Origin: Blastopirellula sp.
GTDB lineage: Bacteria; Planctomycetota; Planctomycetia; Pirellulales; Pirellulaceae
Direction of reading: 5' to 3'
Length of the DNA: 33,637 bases
Assembly: GCA_002701545.1 (NCBI GenBank)
Contig: NZVR01000138.1
Span: 7,650-41,286 of the forward strand
Below are positions 1 to 7,936 of the stretch, piece by piece. The notes beneath the pieces were generated by a model. The model was not told the DNA's origin and searched no databases. It was given only the letters and a program-made list of their open reading frames with translations. Each line of letters begins with the position of its first letter. Positions within the stretch are counted from its first letter, which is position 1. Position numbers and translations under genes: made by a program.

Positions 1-1
1 C

Positions 2-1033
2 AATGAAGGTCGTGCCGCAGACGTCTATTCCGAACGCAAATGGACCCTGCTCTACGACGCCGCTCGATACCAGCACGACCGGCAAGACGCGAACCCTTTT
101 GAGAATCCCGGCTACGGCTTGACCCCGAACTTTCCTCACGTCATGCCAAACCATCAGGAGCCAAATTACTACAAGCAACTCGTCGCCACTCCCTGGGGTA
201 ACGACTACACCCTGCGGACCGCTCGTGAAATCATTCGAGGCGCTGCGCTTGGTCAAGACGCGATTCCGGATCTACTCCACATCAATCTCGCCGCCAATGA
301 TTATGTCGGACATCACTTTGGTCCCCACAGCCTGGAAGTGGAAGACATCTTCTATCGAACCGATCGCCAGCTTGGTGAATTCATTCGGTACCTTGACCAA
401 CAGGTTGGTACGGGGCGGTGGACCATCGCACTTTCTTCCGATCATGGCGTGTCTCCCATCGCCACGTACATGGCGTCGCTCGGTTGGCCGGCTCAAAAAG
501 ATCCCTTGGGGAATTTGCCGGCCTTCCGTGAACACCTCAACACCCTCCTGGCAAGCGAATTCAAAGATCAAGGTTTAGAGGTCGCGTATGTTGAATCCAA
601 TCAAGTGTTCCTCAAGCCACATGCCGATCCGGCTGTGGCTGCACGGGCACGCACCGCAATCCGCAATCACTTGACCGCGATCCCAGCAGTGACTTTTGCC
701 AATACCCGCGAACAGTTACTCAACAGCGGTGGACGGGGCGACCGGCTTCAGCGCATGCTGCATCGTGCTTTCCATTCTGAACGCAGCGGCGACGTCTTGT
801 ATGTACTCGCACCTTATCACCACACCCCGGGAAGTTACTCCACTACCCACGGCAGCCCCTGGCAATACGACACCCACGTGCCTCTCATGCTGTTTGGATC
901 CGGTGTTCGTCAAGTCGGCAAGCGGAGCCGTCAGACCAGCCCGGCCGCCTTAGCGCCCACATTGGCAGCCATCCTGCAAATCCCCGCCCCTGCCATGGCT
1001 GCAGAAGCACCACTCTTCGAGGCGATCAAGTGA
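2..1033 (+). CDS. PafA-like alkaline phosphatase / type I phosphodiesterase, 5' truncated
   Basis: The frame is open from the first bases of the window, so the N-terminus lies outside; the TTG at 119 is not the true start. The visible part carries metal-ligand motifs of the alkaline phosphatase superfamily: DYVGHHFGP (about 299-325), SSDHG (about 434-448) and a late THGSPWQYDTHVP (about 842-880). The stretch between the first two resembles PafA-type monoesterases (EVEDIFYRTDRQLGEF). The nucleophile Thr/Ser region is not visible. Such enzymes are normally exported and hydrolyse phosphate esters, but the signal peptide cannot be checked here. It converges on the ABC ATPase gene with a 51-base gap in which I see no clear terminator. 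A nucleotide pyrophosphatase/phosphodiesterase activity is the main alternative. Confidence 0.87.
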   Translation, partial: NEGRAADVYSERKWTLLYDAARYQHDRQDANPFENPGYGLTPNFPHVMPNHQEPNYYKQLVATPWGNDYTLRTAREIIRGAALGQDAIPDLLHINLAANDYVGHHFGPHSLEVEDIFYRTDRQLGEFIRYLDQQVGTGRWTIALSSDHGVSPIATYMASLGWPAQKDPLGNLPAFREHLNTLLASEFKDQGLEVAYVESNQVFLKPHADPAVAARARTAIRNHLTAIPAVTFANTREQLLNSGGRGDRLQRMLHRAFHSERSGDVLYVLAPYHHTPGSYSTTHGSPWQYDTHVPLMLFGSGVRQVGKRSRQTSPAALAPTLAAILQIPAPAMAAEAPLFEAIK

Positions 1034-1084
1034 TCGCTATCAGGCAACCACACCACGTTCAGAGCTGACGGGCGCCTGCGGTAC

Positions 1085-1777
1085 TCACGAACCGCTGATA
1101 CCCTGCGGCGGTGCGTCCGTCAGATCCAGCTGACCTGACCGCAATCGCACCACCCGATCGGCACGTTCGCCGGCGCGTGCATCGTGCGTCACCAACAGAA
1201 TGGTTCCGCCCGCGCCCCGAAAATCCCCCAAGAGGTCGAGCAACGCCTCGGCGCTCTGGGGATCCAGATTCCCCGTCGGTTCATCCGCCAGCAGCAATGC
1301 CGGTTCATGCAAGAGCGCTCGAGCCATCGCCACGCGTTGCCGTTCACCCGCACTCAACTGTCCCGGCCGGTGGGTTAATCGATCCTGCAACCCAAACTGC
1401 ACCAGCAGTTGCTCGGCTCGCTCACGCGCTCCTGTTTCAGCAACCTGGGTGGGAGCGCACACCAGGACGTTATGCAGTACGTCCAGATAGGGCAGCAGAT
1501 GGAACATTTGAAAGACAAAACCGATGTGGCTTCCGCGAAAGTGCGCGAGTGGACCGGGAGGCAAATGACTGATCTCCTGTCCCGCCACTTCGATTCTTCC
1601 AGCCGTCGGCTTGGCCAATCCGCCAATCAACGAGAGCAAGGTGGATTTTCCACACCCACTCGGTCCACAAACCGCGACAAACTCCCCGGCCGCGATGTCC
1701 AGCGTTACCTCTTTCAGCGCATGCAAATCGCCTTTGGCTGTGTGGTAAACCTTGCTGACGTTTTCTAGTCGGATCAT
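1085..1777 (-). CDS. ABC transporter ATP-binding protein, MacB/LolD type
   Basis: This 230-residue nucleotide-binding subunit is of the type that powers FtsX-like (MacB, LolCDE) permeases. Visible motifs, numbered from the ATG at 1777, are Walker A GPSGCGKST (38-46), Q-loop Q90, signature LSAGERQRVAMARAL (from 141), Walker B LLLADE (161-166) followed by PTGNLD, and H-loop H198. The frame opens further upstream with a TTG at 1810, but MIRLENVSKVYH is the normal family start. It sits 13 bases downstream of the membrane protein gene at 1791-3107 and is probably co-transcribed with it. No permease gene is adjacent; the only FtsX-like permease in the window is about 17 kb away. The role as an ABC ATPase is secure, the substrate unknown. 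Confidence 0.93.
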   Translation of the reverse strand: MIRLENVSKVYHTAKGDLHALKEVTLDIAAGEFVAVCGPSGCGKSTLLSLIGGLAKPTAGRIEVAGQEISHLPPGPLAHFRGSHIGFVFQMFHLLPYLDVLHNVLVCAPTQVAETGARERAEQLLVQFGLQDRLTHRPGQLSAGERQRVAMARALLHEPALLLADEPTGNLDPQSAEALLDLLGDFRGAGGTILLVTHDARAGERADRVVRLRSGQLDLTDAPPQGISGS

Positions 1778-1790
1778 AGCATGCCGACCA

Positions 1791-3107
1791 CTATCGGGGT
1801 CGCATGACAAAAAAGGTCATGACAAAAAGAAGAACCAACGTGGCTGCAACTCCCGCACCCACGATATAGATCGAACTGTAGGAGTGACTCACCACGGGGG
1901 CTGATGCGGCCGTTGCTTGTGAATCGCTTCCGTCGTCAGACGAGGGCACCTGCGACAGATTCGCCGCTGCTTCCTGGCCGGTGTTCGTTTCAATCTCCGT
2001 ATCTTCACCGTCAGCCGATCCTGTATCTTCTGGCCCTTCGTCGGTCACCAACGTGTCCTGGGCTTCCGGATCCGCTGCAGCGGGGTCCGCATCGTTTTGG
2101 GCCAGCTCACCGGTGGGAATACTGAGCTGCGGGAAAAACTGTTCCGCCGCCAGCATGTTCTCATTGCCTTCTTCGAATCCAACTTTGGCAGCCAGGCTCT
2201 CAGCCGCTCCGTCCCAGTTGTAGCTGGTTAACAAATCCATTCCTGGATTCTGATCTTTAACCGTACACGAGCATGCGCCGGTCATGAATTCCACATACTC
2301 GCCAACAAGGTTGTCGTATTGAATGCCACGCCCGACACACGGGGGCAACAGACGACCGCGCCCAAACACGGCGAACACCATCGGCTCGTCGATGTCCTTC
2401 AAGTCACTCTCGATGGTAAGTAACTGACGCACAAACCAATCCTCTTTCGGGTCGTCTCGCGCAACTTTGACGAAGCCTACCGCGTGCTCCTGCTTTTTCT
2501 CTTCTTCATCCGGCTTTTTCGTCGGCGCCGTATACAACTGCAGCTTGCCTTCCTGCACGTCACTGACGACCTGCTGAACGGTCTTCTCTGCCGCGGCATT
2601 CGCTTCCTTGTCACTGCAAGTCAGCATGACGAGCACGCCCGCATCACCGGCCTCAATCCGCTGGGCCATTTTCTGACGCGCCGGGGAACGAATCATGCTG
2701 CCAATGGCCGCTTCATCGAGTCCACCTGCGTAAATCAGCTGACCGTAGGGAGTGACAACGAGGTAAGTGGGAAGTGAGGGACTCTCTAAACGATCAAAAG
2801 CCGCTTTGACATCTGGGGGAACGGACTGTCGCAATTCGGGATCGGCGGACACGTCAACAGTGATCAATCCCACATTCGCCGGCGCTTCCTTGTCCTCTGC
2901 CAGCCCAGAGATTTTCGTATGGAGTGCCGTCTCCGCGTCACCGAGCTGACCTTGGTGCAGGTAATACACCTCATAGGCTGCGGCTGGCCAGCGATACACA
3001 GCGTAGCGATACACGGGAGTGTCGCAGCTGATCGCAACGGAGCTCCAGACAGACGCCAGTAGCGCGAAAATCGCAAAATAATGAATGGATCGCATTAGCG
3101 TGATCAT
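1791..3107 (-). CDS. Exported, C-terminally anchored protein with thioredoxin-like segment
   Basis: I do not recognise a named family. From the ATG at 3107 the 438-residue protein has a hydrophobic signal-like N-terminus (about 5-27). A thioredoxin-fold-like stretch follows at about 78-140 (strand NVGLITVDV, then SLPTYLVVTPYGQLIYAGG) without a CxxC pair. There are scattered cysteines (C164, C257, C279, C281), a long acidic Asp/Glu/Ala/Thr-rich region (about 335-405) and one transmembrane segment (about 413-434) followed by a short basic tail, MRPR. The start was chosen because GGAG lies 7 bases upstream; a longer frame to 3176 has no such site. It precedes the ABC ATPase by 13 bases, so it may be an extracytoplasmic accessory of an ABC system. 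That role is an inference. Confidence 0.72.
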   Translation of the reverse strand: MITLMRSIHYFAIFALLASVWSSVAISCDTPVYRYAVYRWPAAAYEVYYLHQGQLGDAETALHTKISGLAEDKEAPANVGLITVDVSADPELRQSVPPDVKAAFDRLESPSLPTYLVVTPYGQLIYAGGLDEAAIGSMIRSPARQKMAQRIEAGDAGVLVMLTCSDKEANAAAEKTVQQVVSDVQEGKLQLYTAPTKKPDEEEKKQEHAVGFVKVARDDPKEDWFVRQLLTIESDLKDIDEPMVFAVFGRGRLLPPCVGRGIQYDNLVGEYVEFMTGACSCTVKDQNPGMDLLTSYNWDGAAESLAAKVGFEEGNENMLAAEQFFPQLSIPTGELAQNDADPAAADPEAQDTLVTDEGPEDTGSADGEDTEIETNTGQEAAANLSQVPSSDDGSDSQATAASAPVVSHSYSSIYIVGAGVAATLVLLFVMTFFVMRPR

Positions 3108-3180
3108 CGAAATGCTCCGGCCTGGATCACCTTGACCTTTGCTCACAAGATACCATGCCTCGGCAAGGGACCGCAAATGG

Positions 3181-3200
3181 AGGACCTTTAGAGAGGTCCT
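3181..3200 (-). terminator. Hairpin just after the cyclophilin gene, possible terminator
   Basis: AGGACC (3181-3186) and GGTCCT (3195-3200) are exact inverted repeats, and T3187-A3194 extends the stem. The hairpin begins 5 bases past the stop codon of the minus-strand cyclophilin gene. Only a weak TTT follows on that strand, so it may be a weak or factor-assisted terminator, or simply a 3' stabilising stem. Confidence 0.42.
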
Positions 3201-3205
3201 GCAGG

Positions 3206-3637
3206 TTACTCATCAGCGATCGTAACCGACTCCATCACATCCCCCTGAGCGATGCTGTCGACGACATCCTGACCTTCAAGAACCTTACCGAAAACCGAGT
3301 GTTTTCCGTCCAACCAGGGGGTGGCCACGTGGGTGATGAAGAACTGAGACCCATTCGAATTAGGGCCTGAATTCGCCATCGACAAGATTCCCGGCCCGCT
3401 ATGCGTGAGCTCCGGATGAAATTCATCCTCAAACTTGTACCCAGGTCCGCCGGTTCCCGTTCCTTGCGGGCAACCACCTTGAACCATGAAGTCCGCAATG
3501 ACTCGATGGAACTTCAACCCGTTATAGAATCCATCCGTTGCAAGTTTCTCGAAATTAGCGACCGTCTTCGGGGTCTTGTCATCATGCAGTTGGATACGAA
3601 TATTGCCCTTGTTGGTGTTAATCGTCGCGACTTTCAT
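3206..3637 (-). CDS. Cyclophilin-type peptidyl-prolyl cis-trans isomerase
   Basis: This 143-residue single-domain cyclophilin catalyses cis-trans isomerisation of X-Pro bonds in protein folding. Active-site positions are conserved: R45 in FHRVI, F50-M51-Q53 in FMVQGG, Q98 and F100 in SNGSQFFIT, and W108 and H113 in TPWLDGKH (the position of human CypA W121). There is no signal peptide, so it should be cytoplasmic (PpiB-like). It is shorter than E. coli PpiB (about 164 aa) but has the full core. GAGGAA lies a few bases before the ATG. It is transcribed alone, with a hairpin directly downstream. Confidence 0.95.
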   Translation of the reverse strand: MKVATINTNKGNIRIQLHDDKTPKTVANFEKLATDGFYNGLKFHRVIADFMVQGGCPQGTGTGGPGYKFEDEFHPELTHSGPGILSMANSGPNSNGSQFFITHVATPWLDGKHSVFGKVLEGQDVVDSIAQGDVMESVTIADE

Positions 3638-3876
3638 AACGTTTCCTCGCCTGGCGTGTGGTGATCTAAGGCCAGTATCCTACCGCGCGTGGTACCGATG
3701 GGTAAGGCTACGAAGCGGAACCATGGCGCCAACATTCGCGTCAGTCCCGGCATTCGCTGCCCGCAAACACGGCAACATGTCCGCAGCGGTATTCCCCCGA
3801 TCAACCGTGCGCCCATCCATCCGTCGCGACCCGTCGGTCGAATCCGGGATTCACTTATGGGACCCCGAGTTTGTTG

Positions 3877-3906
3877 TTGCCTCACCAAGGTCGGAACGCA
3901 TACACT
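3877..3906 (+). promoter_or_regulatory. Candidate sigma70-like promoter for the dGTPase gene
   Basis: TTGCCT (3877-3882) and TACACT (3901-3906) are separated by 18 bases; each matches four of six consensus positions. The predicted start is about 20 bases before the ATG at 3935. The match is by eye only, and planctomycete promoters are poorly characterised. Confidence 0.33.
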
Positions 3907-3934
3907 GCAGCGCCGGTAGCCAAGGGATAATTTC

Positions 3935-5068
3935 ATGGATTTAGGGACAGGCTTGCAAACGGTTGCGAAGCGTGAGGAGGTGCTTCTCGCGCCCTATGCC
4001 ATGCGCAGTTGTGATTCACGCGGCCGCAAGCATCCTCAAGAGGAACATCCCTACCGAGGACCTTTTCAGCGGGATCGCGACCGCATCATCCATTGCTCAG
4101 CGTTTCGTCGGCTCAGTGGTAAGATGCAAGTCTTTACCGGCGAGCACGGAGACTATCATCGTACTCGACTAACCCACTCGCATGAGGTGACTTCGATTGC
4201 CCGGACGATCGGCCGAGCTCTCCGACTTAACGAAGACTTAATCGAAGCGCTCGCGCTGTTCCATGACATTGGACACCCTCCGTACGGCCACTCAGGTGAA
4301 GACGCCCTTGACGATTGCCTGCGCGACGCTGGCGGATTTTCTCATAATCGCAATGCGATTACGATCGCCGAAGAACTCGAAAAACGCTACCCCGGCTTCC
4401 CCGGCCTGAACTTGACGCACGAAGTACTCGACAGCCAGGCAACGCGCGTTGACAAGCAGGACCAAGCGCTCAAACCTCTGCTAGAGGCACAGGTCGTCGA
4501 CGTCGCTGACAGCGCCACCTACGATGCGCATGATACCGACGATGCTCTCAAGCTGGGATTGGTCACGCTGGACGAGTTAGCAGAAAACACGTTAGTTCGC
4601 GAAATCCTGGATGTCGTGTCGCAAAACTTGACCAATGTCAGCGACCACGTGCGCAGAACCGTACTCGTCCGTGAATTAGTAGATCGCCAGGTCTCGAACG
4701 TCCTGCAATTCAACGGCCCTCGATTACAAGAGGCAAACTTCACGTCCGCTACGGCGGCACGAACGTCGGGGTTCCGCATTCAAGTGGGAAGTGAACTTGC
4801 AGAAAAGAAACTGGAACTAGAACGTTTCCTGTACGCTCGCGTCTATCGGCACCCCGAGCTGATTGCGGTGCGTAACCAAGCCCAAGATCGAATTCGACGA
4901 CTCTTTGAACATTTCACCGCTCACCCCGACACCCTGCCGGATCACATCCAGCGCCGCATCGACTCCCACGGCATAAGTCGGGCTGCTGGCGAATATATCG
5001 CCGGCATGACAGACCGCTTTTGTGATAACCAATACGAGCAGGTTTGTGCGGGAAAAACCGGGGGGTAG
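3935..5068 (+). CDS. dgt: dGTPase-like HD-domain triphosphohydrolase
   Basis: The 377-residue product belongs to the deoxyguanosinetriphosphate triphosphohydrolase-like family, which removes tripolyphosphate from dNTPs and so tunes nucleotide pools. The N-terminal DRDRIIHCSAFRRLSGKMQVF is a family hallmark. HD metal ligands are visible: H83 in LTHSHEV, H110-D111 in LFHDIGHPPYGHSGE, and an Asp in the VADSATYDAHD segment (about 189-200). The length fits the shorter bacterial subfamily rather than E. coli Dgt (about 505 aa), so the preferred dNTP may differ and allosteric dNTP activation is likely. It lies between the divergent cyclophilin gene and the PIN-TRAM gene. A 297-base gap upstream (3638-3934) contains only the promoter candidate. 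Confidence 0.92.
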   Translation: MDLGTGLQTVAKREEVLLAPYAMRSCDSRGRKHPQEEHPYRGPFQRDRDRIIHCSAFRRLSGKMQVFTGEHGDYHRTRLTHSHEVTSIARTIGRALRLNEDLIEALALFHDIGHPPYGHSGEDALDDCLRDAGGFSHNRNAITIAEELEKRYPGFPGLNLTHEVLDSQATRVDKQDQALKPLLEAQVVDVADSATYDAHDTDDALKLGLVTLDELAENTLVREILDVVSQNLTNVSDHVRRTVLVRELVDRQVSNVLQFNGPRLQEANFTSATAARTSGFRIQVGSELAEKKLELERFLYARVYRHPELIAVRNQAQDRIRRLFEHFTAHPDTLPDHIQRRIDSHGISRAAGEYIAGMTDRFCDNQYEQVCAGKTGG

Positions 5069-5233
5069 TTATCACGAGGGGCCCTGTTACAATAGGGTAC
5101 ATTGGGGAGTCGTGGGGCTTTTGTTCGTCTCCTGATGCTGCGGCTGAGGGGTTCGCAAGGGGTAATCTCCACCACACCTCAAATCACTCCCTGTATCAAA
5201 GCCTGACATTAGGTTTTTGCAACCGAGATAGAC

Positions 5234-6259
5234 ATGGCAATCTGGATTCTTCGCTGTGCCTTTGTGCTATTCGCAGCAGGTCTCGGCGCGTCGGTCATCA
5301 ATTCAAGTGCTTTTGCCAGCGAACCATTCGGCACGCCTTGGATGGTGTTCGTCTCGATCATTGTGCTGGCCGTCGCCACCATCTCGGTGGACATTCTCAT
5401 CCCCCGCAAACGGATCGAGATTATCTCTTGCATTTACTTTGGCATCTTCGTGGGACTGTTCCTCACGTTTGGTGCTCTGCAAGTTGTCGAACCGTTAATT
5501 GCAGCCGGTACGAGTGAGCTTCTCCGGATTACCATCAAGTTGGTGCTCGGTATCACGCTCTGCTATTTGTGCATCAGCGTATTACTTCAAACCAAAGATG
5601 ACTTTCGTTTCATCATTCCTTACGTCGAGTTCTCGAAAGAAGTCAAAGGCGTCAAGCCTTATGTGCTGGACACGAGCGTTGTCATTGACGGACGGATCGC
5701 AGATGTAGTGGAAACGAATATTCTTGACAATCAATTGATCATGCCACGTTTCGTGCTGAGCGAATTGCAGGCCATTGCGGACAGCGGCGACAAACTGCGA
5801 CGTGCGCGCGGGCGCCGTGGGCTCGACATTCTCAACCGACTGCGCAACAACAACTCGGTCGATATGAAAATCTACGATCGTGAACTGCCATCCATGGCCG
5901 GGCAACCAGTCGACATGAAACTTGTACTGCTCGCCAAGCACCTCGAAGGTAAAGTGGTCACTGGCGACTACAACCTGAACAAAGTCGCTCGCATCCACAA
6001 TGTCCCCGTGATCAATCTGAACGACATTGCCAACAGTCTCAAGCCGGTCTTCCTGCCGGGCGAGCGTTTCACTGCAAAAATTGTCAAACACGGTGAAGAA
6101 CCGGGCCAAGGGGTCGGCTACCTGGACGACGGTACGATGATTGTGGTCGAGGGAGGTCGTGAGTACGTCGGACAAGCAGTCGAAATCGCTGTGACCAGCG
6201 TCCTGCAAACCAGTGCCGGACGAATGATCTTTGGTCGCTACGAAGGCCCGGCAACGTAA
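5234..6259 (+). CDS. Membrane-anchored PIN-TRAM protein, YacL-like
   Basis: This 341-residue protein has four hydrophobic N-terminal segments (about 7-27, 36-56, 63-85, 98-118), then a cytoplasmic PIN nuclease fold and a C-terminal TRAM RNA-binding domain (about 275-336). The PIN acidic residues are present: D146 in LDTSVVIDGR, E177 in LSEL, D227 and D245 in TGDYNLNK. This is the YacL architecture, widespread and poorly characterised; a ribonuclease or RNA-processing role is inferred from the folds. The 165-base upstream gap contains TACAAT (5088-5093), but its best -35 is badly spaced, so no promoter is called. The following 154 bases to the convergent protease gene show no obvious terminator. 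Confidence 0.93.
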   Translation: MAIWILRCAFVLFAAGLGASVINSSAFASEPFGTPWMVFVSIIVLAVATISVDILIPRKRIEIISCIYFGIFVGLFLTFGALQVVEPLIAAGTSELLRITIKLVLGITLCYLCISVLLQTKDDFRFIIPYVEFSKEVKGVKPYVLDTSVVIDGRIADVVETNILDNQLIMPRFVLSELQAIADSGDKLRRARGRRGLDILNRLRNNNSVDMKIYDRELPSMAGQPVDMKLVLLAKHLEGKVVTGDYNLNKVARIHNVPVINLNDIANSLKPVFLPGERFTAKIVKHGEEPGQGVGYLDDGTMIVVEGGREYVGQAVEIAVTSVLQTSAGRMIFGRYEGPAT

Positions 6260-6413
6260 AACGCGTGGCTCTTCCGATAGATCAACGTGATGCAAGTCCA
6301 GGCATCGGCACACGCTTGCTGACATCTGCAACCAAGTCGCCATCGCTTGCTGTTATCAACTTCTGATCGCACTAAGCCGCGCTGCGGTGTCAGGACCCTT
6401 TCAACCAAGCGTC

Positions 6414-7571
6414 TCACTCACCGTCCTCGGTCAACACCACCGGCACGTTCATCTTCTGGCCGTTCCTCAGAATAGCAACCGACACGGTATCTCCGGGCTT
6501 CTTGCTCTCGATGATCGTTTGCAAATCGTCAGTTGTCTTTACGCGTTTACCGTCGATGGAAACAATGGTATCCGCGTAACTCGGGTCGACCCGCGTGCGC
6601 ACCTGCACAAAACCGCCTAACCGACGCTCTTCGCGAATCAGGCGAAAACCACGCAAACCAGCTTTCTCCGCCGGGCCGCCTTTTGCGGCAGACACAATGG
6701 TCAGGCCTTCCTCCGACGCGTAATCACGGGTAATACCAATCGTTGGGCGAATCACGCGGCCGTGGCGCAGCAACTGAGGCACCACGCGACGAATCGTATT
6801 CACCGGAACAGCAAATCCAACGCCACTATTTTCCTTGACCCGACTGGCAATCGCTGTGTTCATCCCGATCAAACGACCGCGGCTACTCATCAATGGTCCA
6901 CCCGAATTCCCGCGATTAAGCGCAGCGTCAATCTGAATGATGGACTTCATCGTACGTTGATTAGGCGAGGCAAGCTGGCGATTCAAACTGGAAATCACGC
7001 CTACGGTCAGGGTCCGTTCAAGACCGAAGGGATTGCCGATGGCATAAGCTTTTTGACCCACACGCAATCCAGCGGAATCCCCCAACATGACTGGGAATAA
7101 CACTTTCGCCGGCGCATCAATCTTCAAAACGGCAATATCATTATTGGGGTCTTGTCCGACTAGCTTTGCCGAATACGAATCGCCATTAAACAGTCGAACA
7201 TCCGCCTCACGCGCGCCCTCAATCACGTGATAGTTAGTCAGGATGTGACCTTGTCGGTCGAGCACGCTTCCCGAACCCGAACCTTCCGAGGGAACTTCGC
7301 CAAAGAAGAACGCGTCTCCCCGAACCATGGTGGTGGTGATATTCACCACACTCTGGTTGGTCTGCTCATAGACAGCAATATTAACTCGCTCTTCCGGCGT
7401 GAAATCCGCCAATTCTCGGTCAGTCACCGTTGCCGTATTGGATGTCGCAGCACCCGTTCCCGCTGCATCTTGTGCGATCACTGTCCTGTGCGTCGACAGC
7501 TGGACACAGGTGGTTGAAATGAAAGCTCCCCCAAAGGCTGATACCAAGATAAGAGCAATTAGTCGCTTCAT
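6414..7571 (-). CDS. HtrA/DegP-family periplasmic serine protease
   Basis: This 385-residue exported trypsin-like protease degrades misfolded envelope proteins. It has an N-terminal hydrophobic signal segment (about 1-25) and a complete catalytic triad: H115 in LTNYHVI, D145 in NNDIAVLKID, and S223 in GNSGGPL. One PDZ domain follows (about 272-380), so the layout is DegS-like or short HtrA rather than DegP with two PDZ domains. The PDZ domain contains an unusual basic insertion around 305-330 (RLIREERRLGG) before the SYADTIVSIDGK strand. No helix-forming stretch is seen that would clearly keep it membrane-bound. It is a single gene, divergent from the large secreted protein across a 365-base gap. 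Confidence 0.95.
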   Translation of the reverse strand: MKRLIALILVSAFGGAFISTTCVQLSTHRTVIAQDAAGTGAATSNTATVTDRELADFTPEERVNIAVYEQTNQSVVNITTTMVRGDAFFFGEVPSEGSGSGSVLDRQGHILTNYHVIEGAREADVRLFNGDSYSAKLVGQDPNNDIAVLKIDAPAKVLFPVMLGDSAGLRVGQKAYAIGNPFGLERTLTVGVISSLNRQLASPNQRTMKSIIQIDAALNRGNSGGPLMSSRGRLIGMNTAIASRVKENSGVGFAVPVNTIRRVVPQLLRHGRVIRPTIGITRDYASEEGLTIVSAAKGGPAEKAGLRGFRLIREERRLGGFVQVRTRVDPSYADTIVSIDGKRVKTTDDLQTIIESKKPGDTVSVAILRNGQKMNVPVVLTEDGE

Positions 7572-7828
7572 CTGTCTTTCTCTCGTCTAGTTTCCATCTG
7601 GCATACTTCGACCCATGTCACCACAAGGGACGTGTCGCCAATCTTACGCAGACACCGAGTTGAGGGAAACGGAAACTCGGGCCTCCCGCCGCGGCCTGAA
7701 CAGATAAGTTTGCAGCCGACAAAATCACCCCGCACGCGCTGCGCACCCCAAGGTAAATAACACAAACCACTACTAAATCATGACTTACAACAGCATCCAA
7801 GATCCCCGACAACGCCGAAACCGGGCTG

Positions 7829-7856
7829 GCGACAAACTGAAACAGCCGCCTATAAT
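7829..7856 (+). promoter_or_regulatory. Sigma70-like promoter for the large secreted protein
   Basis: A perfect TATAAT (7851-7856) lies 16 bases after GCGACA (7829-7834), which matches four of six -35 positions. The predicted start is near 7863, giving a leader of about 74 bases. This is the best consensus promoter I found in the window. Confidence 0.5.
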
Positions 7857-7918
7857 CCGCGATCAATTTTTGCAAAGCGTTGTCGAAACTGGGTTTAGCA
7901 TCACAACGCAACTCGGAC

Positions 7919-7925
7919 AGGAGGT
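7919..7925 (+). promoter_or_regulatory. Strong Shine-Dalgarno AGGAGGT fixing the start at 7937
   Basis: AGGAGGT ends 11 bases before the ATG at 7937. It excludes the longer reading frame beginning at 7880, because the site would then lie inside the coding region. Confidence 0.65.
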
Positions 7926-7936
7926 CCGATAGCCCA

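Larger units (their letters stand above)
7572..7936. other. Intergenic region between the HtrA and large secreted protein genes
   Basis: The 365 bases separate two divergent genes. The right side holds a good promoter and a strong Shine-Dalgarno for the plus-strand gene. On the protease side I could not pick a convincing promoter. No RNA gene, repeat or convincing small coding region is seen; the open frames crossing it are out-of-frame extensions into the neighbours. Confidence 0.6.

Noticed and set aside
5069-5093. TACAAT promoter candidate upstream of the PIN-TRAM gene
   Set aside because: The only -35-like element (TTATCA, 5069-5074) is 13 bases away, too close for sigma70.
5582-6343. 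Long open frame antisense to the PIN-TRAM gene
   Set aside because: It mirrors a gene with clear motifs on the plus strand and its own product shows no recognisable domain.
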